Shown one piece after another: positions 8,271 to 16,899 of a stretch of DNA of 64,000 nt. The position numbers and the translations under genes are program-made. Source of the stretch: Neobacillus driksii (GTDB taxonomy: Bacteria > Bacillota > Bacilli > Bacillales > Cytobacillaceae); the NCBI RefSeq assembly GCF_013409995.1, contig NZ_JACCBX010000003.1, positions 124,001-188,000 of the forward strand, written 5' to 3'. The notes below the pieces were generated by a model. The model did no database searches. It was given only the letters and a program-made list of their open reading frames with translations, and was not told the DNA's origin. Every line of letters starts with the position of its first letter. The stretch's first letter is position 1.

Positions 8271-9041
8271 TTATGATTCCTTAGAAACTTCTTTCTTTTT
8301 GTTCATAAAATGAACAATGAAAGTCGCTCCAAATACAAGTAGTAAAATAACGAAGAATGTAATATGACTTACATGAACACCGAAGACTCCGGCAAACATT
8401 TTTGCAGATATTAATAGAATCAAAATATAAGCTGATGTCTCAAGTTCTGGAATACGGTCAATTAATGCCAAGAATACCCCGGCAACACCACGCATCATAA
8501 GAACCCCAAGCATACCGCCAAGCAGCAGTACCCAAACTTCATTACTAATTCCGAAAGCAGCTAGAACACTGTCAACAGAAAAAGCAATATCCATTAATTC
8601 TACTGCAGCAACCGTTCCCCAGAAGGTACCAAATAATCGAATGAGCAAGCCTTTTTGGTTAATCCCGTGCTCTTCTTCTTCTGATTCTGCTGCCTGATTG
8701 GCTTTTCGTTTATCAATAAAATATTTAATCGCTAACCAAGCAAGATAAGCTGCTCCTAAAACTTTAACCAAGGTAAATTTAATTAAATAAACCCCAATTC
8801 CAATTGCGATAAAGCGGAATATATAAGCACCTAGTAAACCATAAAAAAGGGCTCTCTTACGTTGTTCTGGCGGTAAGTGTTTTACCATTACTGCTAGAAC
8901 AAGAGCATTATCGGCTGACAATAACCCTTCGAGAATAACAAGGGTACCAATTAATCCCCAGTTAACTGGATCTGAAAGAACCTCGACCCAATGCTGCCAG
9001 TCAAAAAATAATGAATAAGTTTCAATAATACCTTCCCACAT
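8271..9041 (-). CDS. yceF: TerC-family integral membrane protein (YceF/MeeF-like)
   Basis: A 256-aa membrane protein with about seven hydrophobic segments. TerC signatures are present: LLSADNALVLA (S42-N45, metal-binding Asp/Asn) and, in the second inverted half, ELMDIAFSVDSVLAAFGIS. An acidic linker (ESEEEEHG) joins the halves. In B. subtilis the orthologue YceF (MeeF) exports Mn2+ and helps metallate secreted enzymes, and sits in the same yce operon. GGAGG precedes the start. It follows terD after a hairpin and is followed by a strong terminator. Mn2+ export is inferred from family. Confidence 0.92.
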   Translation of the reverse strand: MWEGIIETYSLFFDWQHWVEVLSDPVNWGLIGTLVILEGLLSADNALVLAVMVKHLPPEQRKRALFYGLLGAYIFRFIAIGIGVYLIKFTLVKVLGAAYLAWLAIKYFIDKRKANQAAESEEEEHGINQKGLLIRLFGTFWGTVAAVELMDIAFSVDSVLAAFGISNEVWVLLLGGMLGVLMMRGVAGVFLALIDRIPELETSAYILILLISAKMFAGVFGVHVSHITFFVILLLVFGATFIVHFMNKKKEVSKES

Positions 9042-9077
9042 TAAAAAAATTCCTCCCGGATATTATAAGTTTTGTTC

Positions 9078-9103
9078 AAAGACCCAGCATACGCTGGGTC
9101 TTT
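9078..9103 (-). terminator. Hairpin between terD and terC (attenuator-like)
   Basis: A perfect stem AAAGACCCAGC, loop ATAC and the matching arm, followed by a short weak T stretch on the minus strand. It lies in the 72-nt gap between terD and terC, so it probably lowers rather than stops terC transcription, or stabilises the terD message. Confidence 0.6.
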
Positions 9104-9113
9104 ATTCTAGATG

Positions 9114-9695
9114 TTATCCTACTTGTAATCCAAAGTCTGTAGCAAGAGCTGCTAAGCCGCCTTGATAGCCGCTTCCAATCGCACTAAACTTCCATTCACC
9201 GTTATGACGGTATAGTTCACCAACAACAACCGCTGTTTCGATAGAGAAATCTTCTCCTAAATCATAACGAATTAATTCTTCACCAGTTGCTTCATTGAAA
9301 ATACGTGCATATGCATTCGAAACCTGACCAAAGTTTTGGTTTCTTGCTTGTGCATCATGAATGGTAATGGTGAAAGTAACGCGTTGAATGTTAGCAGGAA
9401 TTGCAGTTAGATTGATATTTACTTGTTCATCATCACCATCGCCTGCACCAGTACGGTTATCTCCATTATGTACAACAGCACCATTGGCACCTTGTGGATT
9501 ATTGTAAAATACAAAGTCGGTTTCGTTTGTAACCTTGCCGCTTTCACCTAATAAGAAAACAGATGAATCGAGGTCGAAATCATTCCCGCCATCATATTTA
9601 TTCGTATCCCATCCTAATCCAACTACTACATTTGTTAACCCAGGATTGGACTTTGTTAAATCAACTTTTTGACCTTTGGATAAACTAATTGCCAT
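9114..9695 (-). CDS. TerD-family stress protein (YceD/YceE-like)
   Basis: A complete 193-aa TerD protein. It shows GLGWDTN, the [11 protein letters not shown] acidic strand, [29 protein letters not shown] and the C-terminal [16 protein letters not shown] followed by GYQGGLAAL, all hallmarks of the TerD Ca2+-binding beta-sandwich. Cytosolic. It is the first gene after the ECF-type promoter at 9.73-9.76 kb and heads the terD-terC pair. GGAGG precedes the ATG. It is about as long as B. subtilis YceD/YceE and lacks the Gly-rich insert seen in the terD copy at the window start. Confidence 0.95.
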   Translation of the reverse strand: MAISLSKGQKVDLTKSNPGLTNVVVGLGWDTNKYDGGNDFDLDSSVFLLGESGKVTNETDFVFYNNPQGANGAVVHNGDNRTGAGDGDDEQVNINLTAIPANIQRVTFTITIHDAQARNQNFGQVSNAYARIFNEATGEELIRYDLGEDFSIETAVVVGELYRHNGEWKFSAIGSGYQGGLAALATDFGLQVG

Positions 9696-9729
9696 TTTTA
9701 CATTCCTCCATTTTAGGTAATAGTCTATA

Positions 9730-9755
9730 TACGAGTTTCTCTAGGAAAGGTTTCA
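9730..9755 (-). promoter_or_regulatory. ECF-sigma-type promoter for terD-terC
   Basis: On the minus strand TGAAAC (9755-9750), 16-nt spacer, CGTATA (CGTA at 9733-9730), 35 nt before the terD start codon. Same elements and spacer as the promoter before yceG; matches the sigma-W-type consensus known for the B. subtilis yce operon. Confidence 0.78.
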
Positions 9756-9794
9756 ATAATTATAATAAAATTTTTACTATTGTTTCGCAAATCC

Positions 9795-10388
9795 TTAACT
9801 CATCCATTTAGGCGGGGTATTTTTATCCCAATAAATAGACCCTAGCTCATGATGGCTTTGAAACCCATCATGATAAGTATGGTAATGAAAATTAAACCAG
9901 TAACCAGCTTGAGGTGGATTATCTCTTCTCACATGAAAACGAAGAACATCCATATTGGTTTCACTGTTTTTGATATTAAAGATTTTTTCTGATTGCCCCT
10001 TACCTGGAGTCTCCGTAATAGCTAAATTTAATAAATCCTCAGCAGGGAATTGTGCAGCTGTTTCCTGCAAAGCCTTTTCGATATTTGGCATAATGATCTC
10101 GCGAAACTCATTTTCAATTACAGGTTTAATCCTGGTACCAAATTTTTGATAGGATTGCAGCTCTGCCTGTTTGATTAGCTCTTCGAGGAACTTTTGTTTA
10201 TCTACTACTTCTTCTGTCTCAAAAAAGCTATTTTCCTGAGCATAACCTCTTAACAGTGCTGCTTCAATCGTATCTCTCTCTGTAGGTTTCTCAGCATTTA
10301 CGTTATTTATTAATTGAGTCGGAGTGATAAGTCCAAAAGTTAATAGTGAAACGAGTACTACAAACGATTTACGAATCCATTTATTCAT
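9795..10388 (-). CDS. ypjP: YpjP-family secreted protein
   Basis: A 197-aa protein with a clear N-terminal signal or anchor (MNKWIRKSF then a hydrophobic run to about residue 25, NVNAE after it as a likely cleavage region). The C-terminal half holds the strongly conserved YpjP block: FHVRRDNPPQAGYWFNFHYH, a His-rich segment HYHTYHDGFQSHHELG and the end DKNTPPKWM. The histidines suggest metal binding but no activity is known. The neighbour order ypjP-ypiP-brxA matches B. subtilis. Its promoter would lie in the 126-nt gap upstream. Confidence 0.9.
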   Translation of the reverse strand: MNKWIRKSFVVLVSLLTFGLITPTQLINNVNAEKPTERDTIEAALLRGYAQENSFFETEEVVDKQKFLEELIKQAELQSYQKFGTRIKPVIENEFREIIMPNIEKALQETAAQFPAEDLLNLAITETPGKGQSEKIFNIKNSETNMDVLRFHVRRDNPPQAGYWFNFHYHTYHDGFQSHHELGSIYWDKNTPPKWMS

Positions 10389-10514
10389 CTACATTCCCCT
10401 TTGTACATGGAAGAATTAGCTTAATTTTTCCGATATTTTTTGACTCCTACCAATTATTATACTTCTTTTGCCTGCAAAATGGAAAAATCATTTCTTACAG
10501 ATTGGTAGAAGTTC

Positions 10515-11288
10515 TTATTTTTCAAGAAAACCAAAGTGAAATTTAGCAGTCTTTCTGCGCATAACATGAAAATTATATTTTTCAAACCGTTTACTCTTAT
10601 AGTGATCCTTTAACAAGACTCTACGTTTCGATACTCTCAACGCTTCCTCTAGCGTCTCCTCATTCAAATCATCATAAAGAGCAATCTGACCTAACGCCTT
10701 TATCCCATCCGATTCAAGGATAGACTCATCAAACATCGGGTCAAAATAAACACAATCGAAGGAGTTATCCGGCAAGGATTTTAAGTATTCTAGTGCATGG
10801 CTGTGAATAACCTGTATTCTAGCCATTGCCTTATTCATGTCTTGGTTTTCCGAATCCCAAGTTTTCAGTCCTTCCTCGATCATGAAAGCCAAATACTTTT
10901 GACCCTCGGTGCCTGTCACCAAACCATCAGCTCCAACTATGTAACTTGCCACAATTGAATCTGAGGCAAGACCAAGTGTGCAATCTAGGAATGACATTCC
11001 CTCGGTAAGTTGTGCTGCTTCAGCAAAGGGGTCGTGTTCACCGTTTGCCAGCCGCTTGATTCGAAACATCGCAGAATTTGGATGGAAAAAGAAGGGCTGC
11101 TTAGCTCCAAACGGAAATAGCTCAAGCCTCTCCTTTCCTACAACAATACACTCACTGTTGGTTTCTTTTTGTAACGTTTGAATTGGCCTCTTTCGACGGT
11201 GTATGTACGGTACTTCTAATCCATCGGCTATATCTATTGCTTTTTCAATCATTTGCTGATTGGTTCGTCCAGCTGTGGTAACAAACAT
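10515..11288 (-). CDS. ypiP: Class I SAM-dependent methyltransferase (YpiP, RsmJ-like)
   Basis: About 257 aa. The SAM-binding motif I region reads FLDCTLGLASDSIVASY (RsmJ-like GLASD), motif IV-like is VYFDPMFDES, and the C-terminus ends FHFGFLEK. The N-terminal third (TTAGRTNQQMIEKA, VVGKERLELF) resembles the pre-domain of RsmJ-type rRNA methyltransferases. Orthologue of B. subtilis YpiP, which is next to brxA there too. Start chosen at ATG 11288; a TTG nine bases upstream is closer to GGAGG and could be used instead. The target RNA is not established. Confidence 0.85.
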   Translation of the reverse strand: MFVTTAGRTNQQMIEKAIDIADGLEVPYIHRRKRPIQTLQKETNSECIVVGKERLELFPFGAKQPFFFHPNSAMFRIKRLANGEHDPFAEAAQLTEGMSFLDCTLGLASDSIVASYIVGADGLVTGTEGQKYLAFMIEEGLKTWDSENQDMNKAMARIQVIHSHALEYLKSLPDNSFDCVYFDPMFDESILESDGIKALGQIALYDDLNEETLEEALRVSKRRVLLKDHYKSKRFEKYNFHVMRRKTAKFHFGFLEK

Positions 11289-11304
11289 GACACTCAAAAA
11301 CCTC

Positions 11305-11336
11305 CAAAAAAAAGGACGTCAAATGACATCCTTTTA
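11305..11336 (-). terminator. Terminator after brxA
   Basis: Minus-strand stem AAAGGATGTC / GACGTCCTTT with loop ATTT followed by eight T. It overlaps the brxA stop codon. Confidence 0.8.
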
Positions 11337-11771
11337 GCAATTGGCATCAAATGCAGCCTTTAAATTATCCATAATAGATTCCATTGGCATTCCTTCAATA
11401 TCATGACGCGGAATAAAGTGTACCACTTTATTTCCCTTCAATAACGCCATTGATGGTGATGAAGGCTCAATTCCCTCGAAATACTCACGCATTTTCGCCG
11501 TTGCTTCCTTATCCTGTCCAGCAAAAACGGTTACAAGATGGTCAGGCTTCTTCTCACTTGTTAATACAGCCTGTGTTGCAGCAGGACGAGCAAGTCCAGC
11601 AGCACATCCGCAAACGGAGTTTACAACAACAAGTGTTGTTCCACTAGCATTCTCCATGTAGTTTTCAACTTCTTCAGCTGTTGTAAGTTCTTGAAATCCT
11701 GTTCTTGTTAACTCCTCACGCATTGGTAAAACCATTTGTCTCATGTATTCTTCGTATGCCATTGACATCAT
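11334..11771 (-). CDS. brxA: Bacilliredoxin BrxA/BrxB family (YphP)
   Basis: A 145-aa thioredoxin-fold protein with the diagnostic CGC motif (C54-G55-C56 in NSVCGCAAGLARP). Bacilliredoxins remove bacillithiol from S-bacillithiolated proteins after oxidative stress; C54 is the attacking residue and C56 can resolve. Length and almost the entire N-terminus (MAYEEYMRQMV) match B. subtilis YphP. GAGG precedes the start; the ATG three bases downstream is also possible. It has its own terminator. It sits between ypgR and ypiP as in B. subtilis, where ilvD intervenes; ilvD is absent here. Confidence 0.95.
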   Translation of the reverse strand: MMSMAYEEYMRQMVLPMREELTRTGFQELTTAEEVENYMENASGTTLVVVNSVCGCAAGLARPAATQAVLTSEKKPDHLVTVFAGQDKEATAKMREYFEGIEPSSPSMALLKGNKVVHFIPRHDIEGMPMESIMDNLKAAFDANC

Positions 11772-11831
11772 AAAAACCTCACTTTCTATATTTGCAGTGT
11801 ACTATATCTAATTTACTATGTGCAATTCCAA

Positions 11832-12968
11832 TTAACTTTCTGTTTTGCGCGCCTCAGTCATTTGCTTCCATACAGAACCTTTAGCAGCCTCGCCGCCTTC
11901 AATTCTTTCGATTGCCATCTTGATTTGCATGCTGACTTCAAACTCAGGATCATTTTCTGCTGCCTTTAATGCAGGTAATACTGTTTCGTCACCCACTTCA
12001 TACAAAAACATCGCAGCCCGCCAACGAACTAATTTGCTGGAGTCTTGAAGTGCTTTCGCCATCTCTGTACTTGCTTCAGGGAATCCAAGGTCAGATAAGC
12101 AGTCACCTGCAGTCCTGCGAACAGTGACTGTCTTATCCTTTAATGCTTTATATAAATAAGGCAAAACAGCTTGGTCCTTAATCATTCCTAAATAAACGGT
12201 CGCAAGTCTGCGTATAGATGGCTTTTCATCTGCTAATGCTTTTTCTAATACCAGTAAATCTCCTAGCTCAGGATCAACCATTTGTTCAAGCAATTGGTAG
12301 CGAATCTGCCAATTGGGATTCTCTAATGATTCCAGAGTTACTTTTTTGCGATCTCGTATGGGCTTTGGTTTAGCAGCGGATTCTTTTATTTGTGCTCCGG
12401 ATACAAGTTCCTCTAGCCGTTCAATTGGATAAGCGGCAATTAATTCCTCAACGACTTCTTGACCAATTTGGTCGAAGTCTCCATAGCGAACGCCCTGTTG
12501 ATCCCATCTGCGGAGAAGAATATAATTTTCGTCTGGAAGCTGCGCTCGTTCTCTAGCTTTTAAAAAGTATTCAGGCATCCCAAATCGTTTTTCTGTGGTA
12601 CCATCTGTCAGCTTAACCTGAAGGGGAATATCCTTAAACATTTGGACCTCAACCTTGATTTCCCCAAAGTGTTCGTCTATTTGGCTGGGGCTTTCCATTG
12701 ATTGTTCCGCTGTTTCCCCAAACGCCTTTCGGACTTGCGGCAGCAAATCCTTCCAGTCATATTTCGCATTACGTTCAACCGCTAGGAAATCAGCTACATG
12801 ATAAACACCTCTAATTCCCTCGACTTGAAGGATGTTTTGGATAACAACGGGTGCATTTGCAGCTGTTTCTTTTTTATAATTATGGCTTTTCCCCATAGGC
12901 AGTTCTTGGTCTAAGATAATTTTCATAGTGTTCGGGCTTGGAGTTGGTTCAATACCCTTAATTTTCAT
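11832..12968 (-). CDS. ypgR: YpgR/CvfC-like protein, Nfu-N domain plus HEAT repeats
   Basis: About 378 aa. Residues 1-90 form an Nfu/NifU N-terminal-type domain (EPTPSPNTMKIILD, VEGIRGVYHVADFLAVER). From about 215 to 360 there are HEAT/PBS-lyase-like repeats of ~30 residues (e.g. LADEKPSIRRLATVYLGMI, LKDKTVTVRRTAGDCLSDLG, LQDSSKLVRWRAAMFLYEVG). Staphylococcal relatives are called conserved virulence factor C. No catalytic residues; probably a scaffold. Start at ATG 12968 (TAGGTGA upstream) rather than GTG 12977. Confidence 0.9.
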   Translation of the reverse strand: MKIKGIEPTPSPNTMKIILDQELPMGKSHNYKKETAANAPVVIQNILQVEGIRGVYHVADFLAVERNAKYDWKDLLPQVRKAFGETAEQSMESPSQIDEHFGEIKVEVQMFKDIPLQVKLTDGTTEKRFGMPEYFLKARERAQLPDENYILLRRWDQQGVRYGDFDQIGQEVVEELIAAYPIERLEELVSGAQIKESAAKPKPIRDRKKVTLESLENPNWQIRYQLLEQMVDPELGDLLVLEKALADEKPSIRRLATVYLGMIKDQAVLPYLYKALKDKTVTVRRTAGDCLSDLGFPEASTEMAKALQDSSKLVRWRAAMFLYEVGDETVLPALKAAENDPEFEVSMQIKMAIERIEGGEAAKGSVWKQMTEARKTES

Positions 12969-13082
12969 GAATTTCACCTAATTCTTTAGTTTCTCTTTAC
13001 AAGTTTAACATAATGGTGATATTTCATTCTAGAAATTGGTCTTGTGGAAATGTGGAACGCTGATATAAATTTTTGCCCATAT

Positions 13083-13108
13083 AAAAAAGCACGTCTCGTG
13101 GACGCACC
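13083..13108 (-). terminator. Terminator after the ABC-F gene
   Basis: Minus-strand GGTGCGTC / GACGTGC hairpin followed by TTTTTTA, directly after the stop codon at 13112. Confidence 0.7.
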
Positions 13109-13111
13109 TTT

Positions 13112-15001
13112 CTACTCACTTTCCGCTAATTCAGCTAAATATTCCCATCTTTCGATTAAATATTCAAGCTTTACGTTTAGTTCTGCTTCTAGTTTCATTA
13201 AATCTTGGGCTTTGGTGAAGTCACTTCCTGTGTTTCCCATTTCCTCCGCAACTTCTTCTAAACGAGCTTCGGTTTTAGCAATAACTTCATCTATTTCTTC
13301 CCACTCTTTCTTCTCTTTAAAGGTCATTCTTTTCTTTTTTTCCTTTTCTGGAGCTTTAGTTTGAGCAGGCGTATTAGTTACGATCTTTTTGGCTTCTACA
13401 GCTGATTCTTTTTCAAGATACTCGCTATAATTTCCAAAGAAAGAATCGATTCGTCCTTCACCACGCAAGACAAGCAGCTGTTCTACGACTTTATCCAGGA
13501 AATAACGGTCATGGGATACTGTAATTACTACGCCAGGGAATTCTTCCAAGTAATCTTCTAGAACCGTTAATGTCTGAGTATCAAGATCATTTGTGGGTTC
13601 GTCTAGTAAGAGAACATTTGGTGCGGTCATTAATAGCTTTAGCAAGTATAAACGACGCTTTTCTCCTCCGGATAATTTACGAATTGGTGTTCCATGTGAA
13701 AATGGCGGGAATAAAAAGCGTTCAAGCATGAGCGCTGCTGATAAAGTTTTACCATCCGACGTCTCGACCACTTCAGCGGTTTCTTTAATGTATTCTATCA
13801 TCCGCTTGTTTTCGTCCATATCTTCGTTTTCCTGCGTATAATAAGCTATTTTTACTGTTTGTCCCATGATGAACTCACCTTCATCAAGTGGAAGCTTCTT
13901 AGCCAGGATGTTCAACAATGTCGACTTGCCTGCCCCGTTCCTGCCGATAATCCCGAGCCGGTCTCCTGGTTTTACAAGTAAATTAAAGTCATTTAAGATT
14001 GTTTTTTCCCCATACCGCTTTGACGCGTCCTTGAGTTCGAATACCTGTTTCCCAAGCCTGCTACCATTTAAGGAGATATCCACCTTTTCACCAGTCGGCT
14101 TCCCGCCTGAAAGCTTATCTTCTAGTTCATCGAACCGCTGAATCCTTGCTTTTTGCTTGGTTGTTCTCGCTTTTGCACCACGCCTCATCCACTCAAGCTC
14201 ACGTCTAAACAAATTTTGCCTCTTTTCAAAGGTAGCAGCCTCATTTTCTTCACGGATTGCCTTGGCTTCTAAAAATGCAGCATAGTTTCCTTTATAGCTA
14301 TAAAGGTTTCCGCCATCAAGCTCAAACATTCTGTTCGCAACCCGGTCTAAAAAGTAACGGTCATGTGTAACAAGAAGGATGGAACCGCTATATCGGCTTA
14401 AATAATCCTCAAGCCATTTTACAGAGTCAAAGTCTAAGTGGTTCGTAGGCTCGTCAAGTATAAGTAGATCAGGCTCAGCAATAAGGACTTGAGCTAGCGC
14501 TACACGTTTCTTCTGTCCTCCAGAGAGTTCACCAACTTTCTTTGTGAAATCCTCAATTCCTAGTTTCATTAAGATCGACTTTGCATTTGTGCTAGCATCC
14601 CATGCATTTAAAGCGTCCATTTGCTTTTGTAATTGGAAAAGATCCTCTTGAACCTTCGTATCATTTGGAGATGTATTCAAAAGTAATAGTGTTTTTTCAT
14701 ATTCGCGCATTAACCTTAGAATCGGTGCTTCACCATGAAAGACCTGTTCTAGAACTGTTTTAGCTGGATCTAAGTCAGGCTGTTGATCTAGAAATGCAAT
14801 TGAGTAATCCTTGCCTGTGATAATTTTTCCATCATCAGGCTGATCCAATCCGGCAATAATTTTTAAAAGTGAAGATTTTCCCGTCCCGTTAATGCCAATT
14901 AAACCGACCCGTTCTTTTTCGCCGATGGTAATGGAGATGTTATTAAATAACTGTTTTTCTCCATACGTTTTTGTTACATTTTCTACTGTCAGCATTTTCA
15001 T
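13112..15001 (-). CDS. yfmR: ABC-F family ribosome-associated ATPase, YfmR/Uup type
   Basis: About 629 aa with two ABC domains. Walker A GINGTGKSS and GRNGAGKST, signatures LSGGQKKR and LSGGEKRR, Walker B LLILDEPTNHLD and VLLLDEPTNDLD. The inter-domain linker has the basic EWMRRGAKARTTKQKARIQRF patch seen in Uup/YfmR, and the C-terminus (about 550-629) is a charged coiled coil. Members act on the ribosome and help resolve stalled elongation (B. subtilis YfmR works alongside EF-P). The start is set at ATG 15001, which overlaps the ypgQ stop as ATGA; upstream ATG 15019 lacks a ribosome site. Not a resistance-type ABC-F by linker length, though that cannot be excluded. Confidence 0.92.
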   Translation of the reverse strand: MKMLTVENVTKTYGEKQLFNNISITIGEKERVGLIGINGTGKSSLLKIIAGLDQPDDGKIITGKDYSIAFLDQQPDLDPAKTVLEQVFHGEAPILRLMREYEKTLLLLNTSPNDTKVQEDLFQLQKQMDALNAWDASTNAKSILMKLGIEDFTKKVGELSGGQKKRVALAQVLIAEPDLLILDEPTNHLDFDSVKWLEDYLSRYSGSILLVTHDRYFLDRVANRMFELDGGNLYSYKGNYAAFLEAKAIREENEAATFEKRQNLFRRELEWMRRGAKARTTKQKARIQRFDELEDKLSGGKPTGEKVDISLNGSRLGKQVFELKDASKRYGEKTILNDFNLLVKPGDRLGIIGRNGAGKSTLLNILAKKLPLDEGEFIMGQTVKIAYYTQENEDMDENKRMIEYIKETAEVVETSDGKTLSAALMLERFLFPPFSHGTPIRKLSGGEKRRLYLLKLLMTAPNVLLLDEPTNDLDTQTLTVLEDYLEEFPGVVITVSHDRYFLDKVVEQLLVLRGEGRIDSFFGNYSEYLEKESAVEAKKIVTNTPAQTKAPEKEKKKRMTFKEKKEWEEIDEVIAKTEARLEEVAEEMGNTGSDFTKAQDLMKLEAELNVKLEYLIERWEYLAELAESE

Positions 15002-15648
15002 CGGTCTTGACCATCCCATTCTAGATAAAATTGTTCTAGAAAGTCCACCATCGTTTGATGACGGCTTTCTGCCATTTTTTTTGCAGTATCTGTGTTCAAT
15101 AAATCCTTCAACTTTAGCAGTTTTTCATAGAAATGATGAATGCTCGTTGATTTCCCTTTGCGGTATTCTTCTAAACTCATTTCCTCTCGCACACGTATGC
15201 TGGGATCGTATATCGGTTGTCCTTTTTTACCGCCGTATGCAAATGTTCTCGCAATGCCAATTGCACCAATTGCATCCAACCGGTCCGCGTCTTGGACGAT
15301 TTTTGCTTCAATCGTCTTTAGCTCCGCTTTACGTCCACCTTTATATGAAATAGAATCAATAATTTCCACAATAGCGTTTTGTACCTCTTCAGGCAACGCA
15401 ATACTTTTTAAAAATGAATTCAGTTTGTTTTTCCCTGCTTCCGCACTGTCATTAAGCTTTTCATCAGGGATATCATGCAAAAGTGCGGCCATTTCAATAA
15501 TAAATGGGTCACCGTTTTGTTCTTGTTTGCAAATATGTAATGCTGTCCGTCTGACGCGGTCAACATGGAACCAATCATGTCCTGTTGCGTCTTCACCTAA
15601 TTGACTGCGGACAAACGTATTCGTTTGTTCTATCATTTGATTTTTCAT
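14998..15648 (-). CDS. ypgQ: HD-domain nucleotide pyrophosphohydrolase YpgQ
   Basis: About 216 aa. HD motif residues: H in DWFHVDRV, HD in ALLHDIPDEK, and D in IVQDADRLDAIGAIG, giving the H-HD-D metal site. B. subtilis YpgQ is a Mn2+-dependent (d)NTP pyrophosphohydrolase. The start is ATG 15648 with AAGGAAGG 9 nt upstream; the GTG nine bases earlier lies within that site. Translationally coupled to the downstream ABC-F gene, an arrangement different from B. subtilis, where ypgQ follows ypgR directly. Confidence 0.9.
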   Translation of the reverse strand: MKNQMIEQTNTFVRSQLGEDATGHDWFHVDRVRRTALHICKQEQNGDPFIIEMAALLHDIPDEKLNDSAEAGKNKLNSFLKSIALPEEVQNAIVEIIDSISYKGGRKAELKTIEAKIVQDADRLDAIGAIGIARTFAYGGKKGQPIYDPSIRVREEMSLEEYRKGKSTSIHHFYEKLLKLKDLLNTDTAKKMAESRHQTMVDFLEQFYLEWDGQDR

Positions 15649-15691
15649 GTAAAACACCTTCCTTCACCCAAGTATTTTAACATGAAAAGCA

Positions 15692-15732
15692 AACAAAAAA
15701 TAACCCCGAGAATTCGGAGTTATTTTTTGTTT
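15692..15732. terminator. Bidirectional terminator
   Basis: Stem AAAAAATAACTCCGA / TCGGGGTTATTTTTT with a short loop, A/T tracts on both sides. It overlaps the 3' end of the small minus-strand ORF at 15720. Confidence 0.75.
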
Positions 15733-15860
15733 GCCTGACGGCCGCTTTTTTTCTGGCTTTGTGACTTGGTGTTACCAATGGTATACTCTCCGCCAAGTTC
15801 AACATCATTTTTTTGGTCCTGCTTCTCAATCTCTTCACGTGTCAAATTTTTATTTTTCAT
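15720..15860 (-). CDS. Small hydrophilic protein, function unknown
   Basis: A 46-aa, highly charged peptide: starts MKNKNLTREEIEKQDQ, then VELGGEYTIGNTK and a Ser/Gln/Lys-rich tail ending QANKK. The ATG at 15860 has AAGGGGGT eight bases upstream, a very strong ribosome site, and a terminator overlaps the stop, so the gene is credible. Composition (no Cys, low hydrophobicity) resembles minor small spore proteins, but I do not recognise a specific family. It lies between degV and ypgQ. Confidence 0.65.
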   Translation of the reverse strand: MKNKNLTREEIEKQDQKNDVELGGEYTIGNTKSQSQKKSGRQANKK

Positions 15861-15920
15861 GGTAATTACCCCCTTACCTAAAATGAACTGCCATTTTAGT
15901 ATGCTCACATGGGGATAAAG

Positions 15921-16769
15921 TTATTTCAACCCATTATGCCAGCTGATTCCAAGCGTGTTTTCACCTGCGTGGACTCCAATAACCGCACCTAACGGACAGG
16001 GAATAACCTTTAACTCAGGATAAAGTCTTTCTAATTCCACTTTCCATTCATTTGCATGTTCCTGGTGTAATCCATATAAAAGATATACTTCTTTAAATTT
16101 ATTTTTTTCATAAGAGGATTTAAAGTAGTCTAGAATCCTGTCCTTCGCCTTTTTATCACTTCTTACTTTTTCTTTTGTGTTAAGGGCGCCTTCTTCGATT
16201 GAAATGATGGGCTTTACATTAAGCATGCTTCCTAAGAAAAACTGTAAACCGGACATCCTTCCGCTGCGATGAAGCTGCTCTAAGCTTCCAATTAGAACAT
16301 ACGTCTCATTTGTTTTCTTTAATGATTCCAAATGATCCATGACAGATTCAACGCTATTACCTGCGTCCATTAATTCCATCCCTTTTTTTAATAAAGCCGT
16401 CATTGGTGCAGTTAGAATATGGGAATCAAAGGTTTTAACAGGAATATCAACAAGCTTTGCAGCCTGTTCACTTGAAGAGACAGTACCACTAAGCTTTCCT
16501 GATAATAGAACAGCTACAATTTGATCATAATTCTGTGAAAGTTTTTTGTATAATTCCTGAAAAACACCTACAGAGGGCTGTGAAGTTTTTGGGGGTGCCT
16601 TAACTTCTTTTAATCTAGCAAAAAGCTCGGCCGCCGTTAAATCAATTCCGTCTGCAAATTCTTCGCCATCTAATAAGATTGTTAATGGTATTGTATATAA
16701 ATCAGGATGATTTCTTAATTCTTCATCTAAAAATGATGTACTGTCAGTTACCCATGCCGTTTTAACCAA
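15921..16769 (-). CDS. DegV-family fatty-acid-binding protein
   Basis: A 282-aa DegV protein: TDSTSFLDEE at the N-terminus, SQPSVGVFQELY, LLSGKLSGTVSSSEQAA, and GSLEQLHRSGRMSGLQFFLGSMLNVKPI, the family's conserved lipid-pocket motifs. DegV/FakB proteins bind a fatty acid and present it to the kinase FakA to make acyl phosphate; whether this copy is a FakB is not shown. The start is TTG 16769 with AAGGAG nine bases upstream. It stands alone between two terminator hairpins. Confidence 0.9.
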   Translation of the reverse strand: MVKTAWVTDSTSFLDEELRNHPDLYTIPLTILLDGEEFADGIDLTAAELFARLKEVKAPPKTSQPSVGVFQELYKKLSQNYDQIVAVLLSGKLSGTVSSSEQAAKLVDIPVKTFDSHILTAPMTALLKKGMELMDAGNSVESVMDHLESLKKTNETYVLIGSLEQLHRSGRMSGLQFFLGSMLNVKPIISIEEGALNTKEKVRSDKKAKDRILDYFKSSYEKNKFKEVYLLYGLHQEHANEWKVELERLYPELKVIPCPLGAVIGVHAGENTLGISWHNGLK

Positions 16770-16860
16770 TGTTATCTCTCCTTAAAATTGGTATGAGGTC
16801 CTAATATCTAGTTAAAATAATGGTACCTTGAAATCGTTTTCTTGTAAACATACATATCGA

Positions 16861-16890
16861 TAAAAAAACCAGCTAAATAGATAGCTGGTT
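16861..16890 (-). terminator. Terminator after the fhs-linked gene
   Basis: Minus strand AACCAGCTA, loop TCTATT, TAGCTGGTT then seven T. Ends the fhs transcript. Confidence 0.85.
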
Positions 16891-16899
16891 GCAAACAGT

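Noticed and set aside
13866..14141. 91-aa and other plus-strand ORFs across the ABC-F gene
   Set aside because: Shadows of a clear 629-aa coding sequence.
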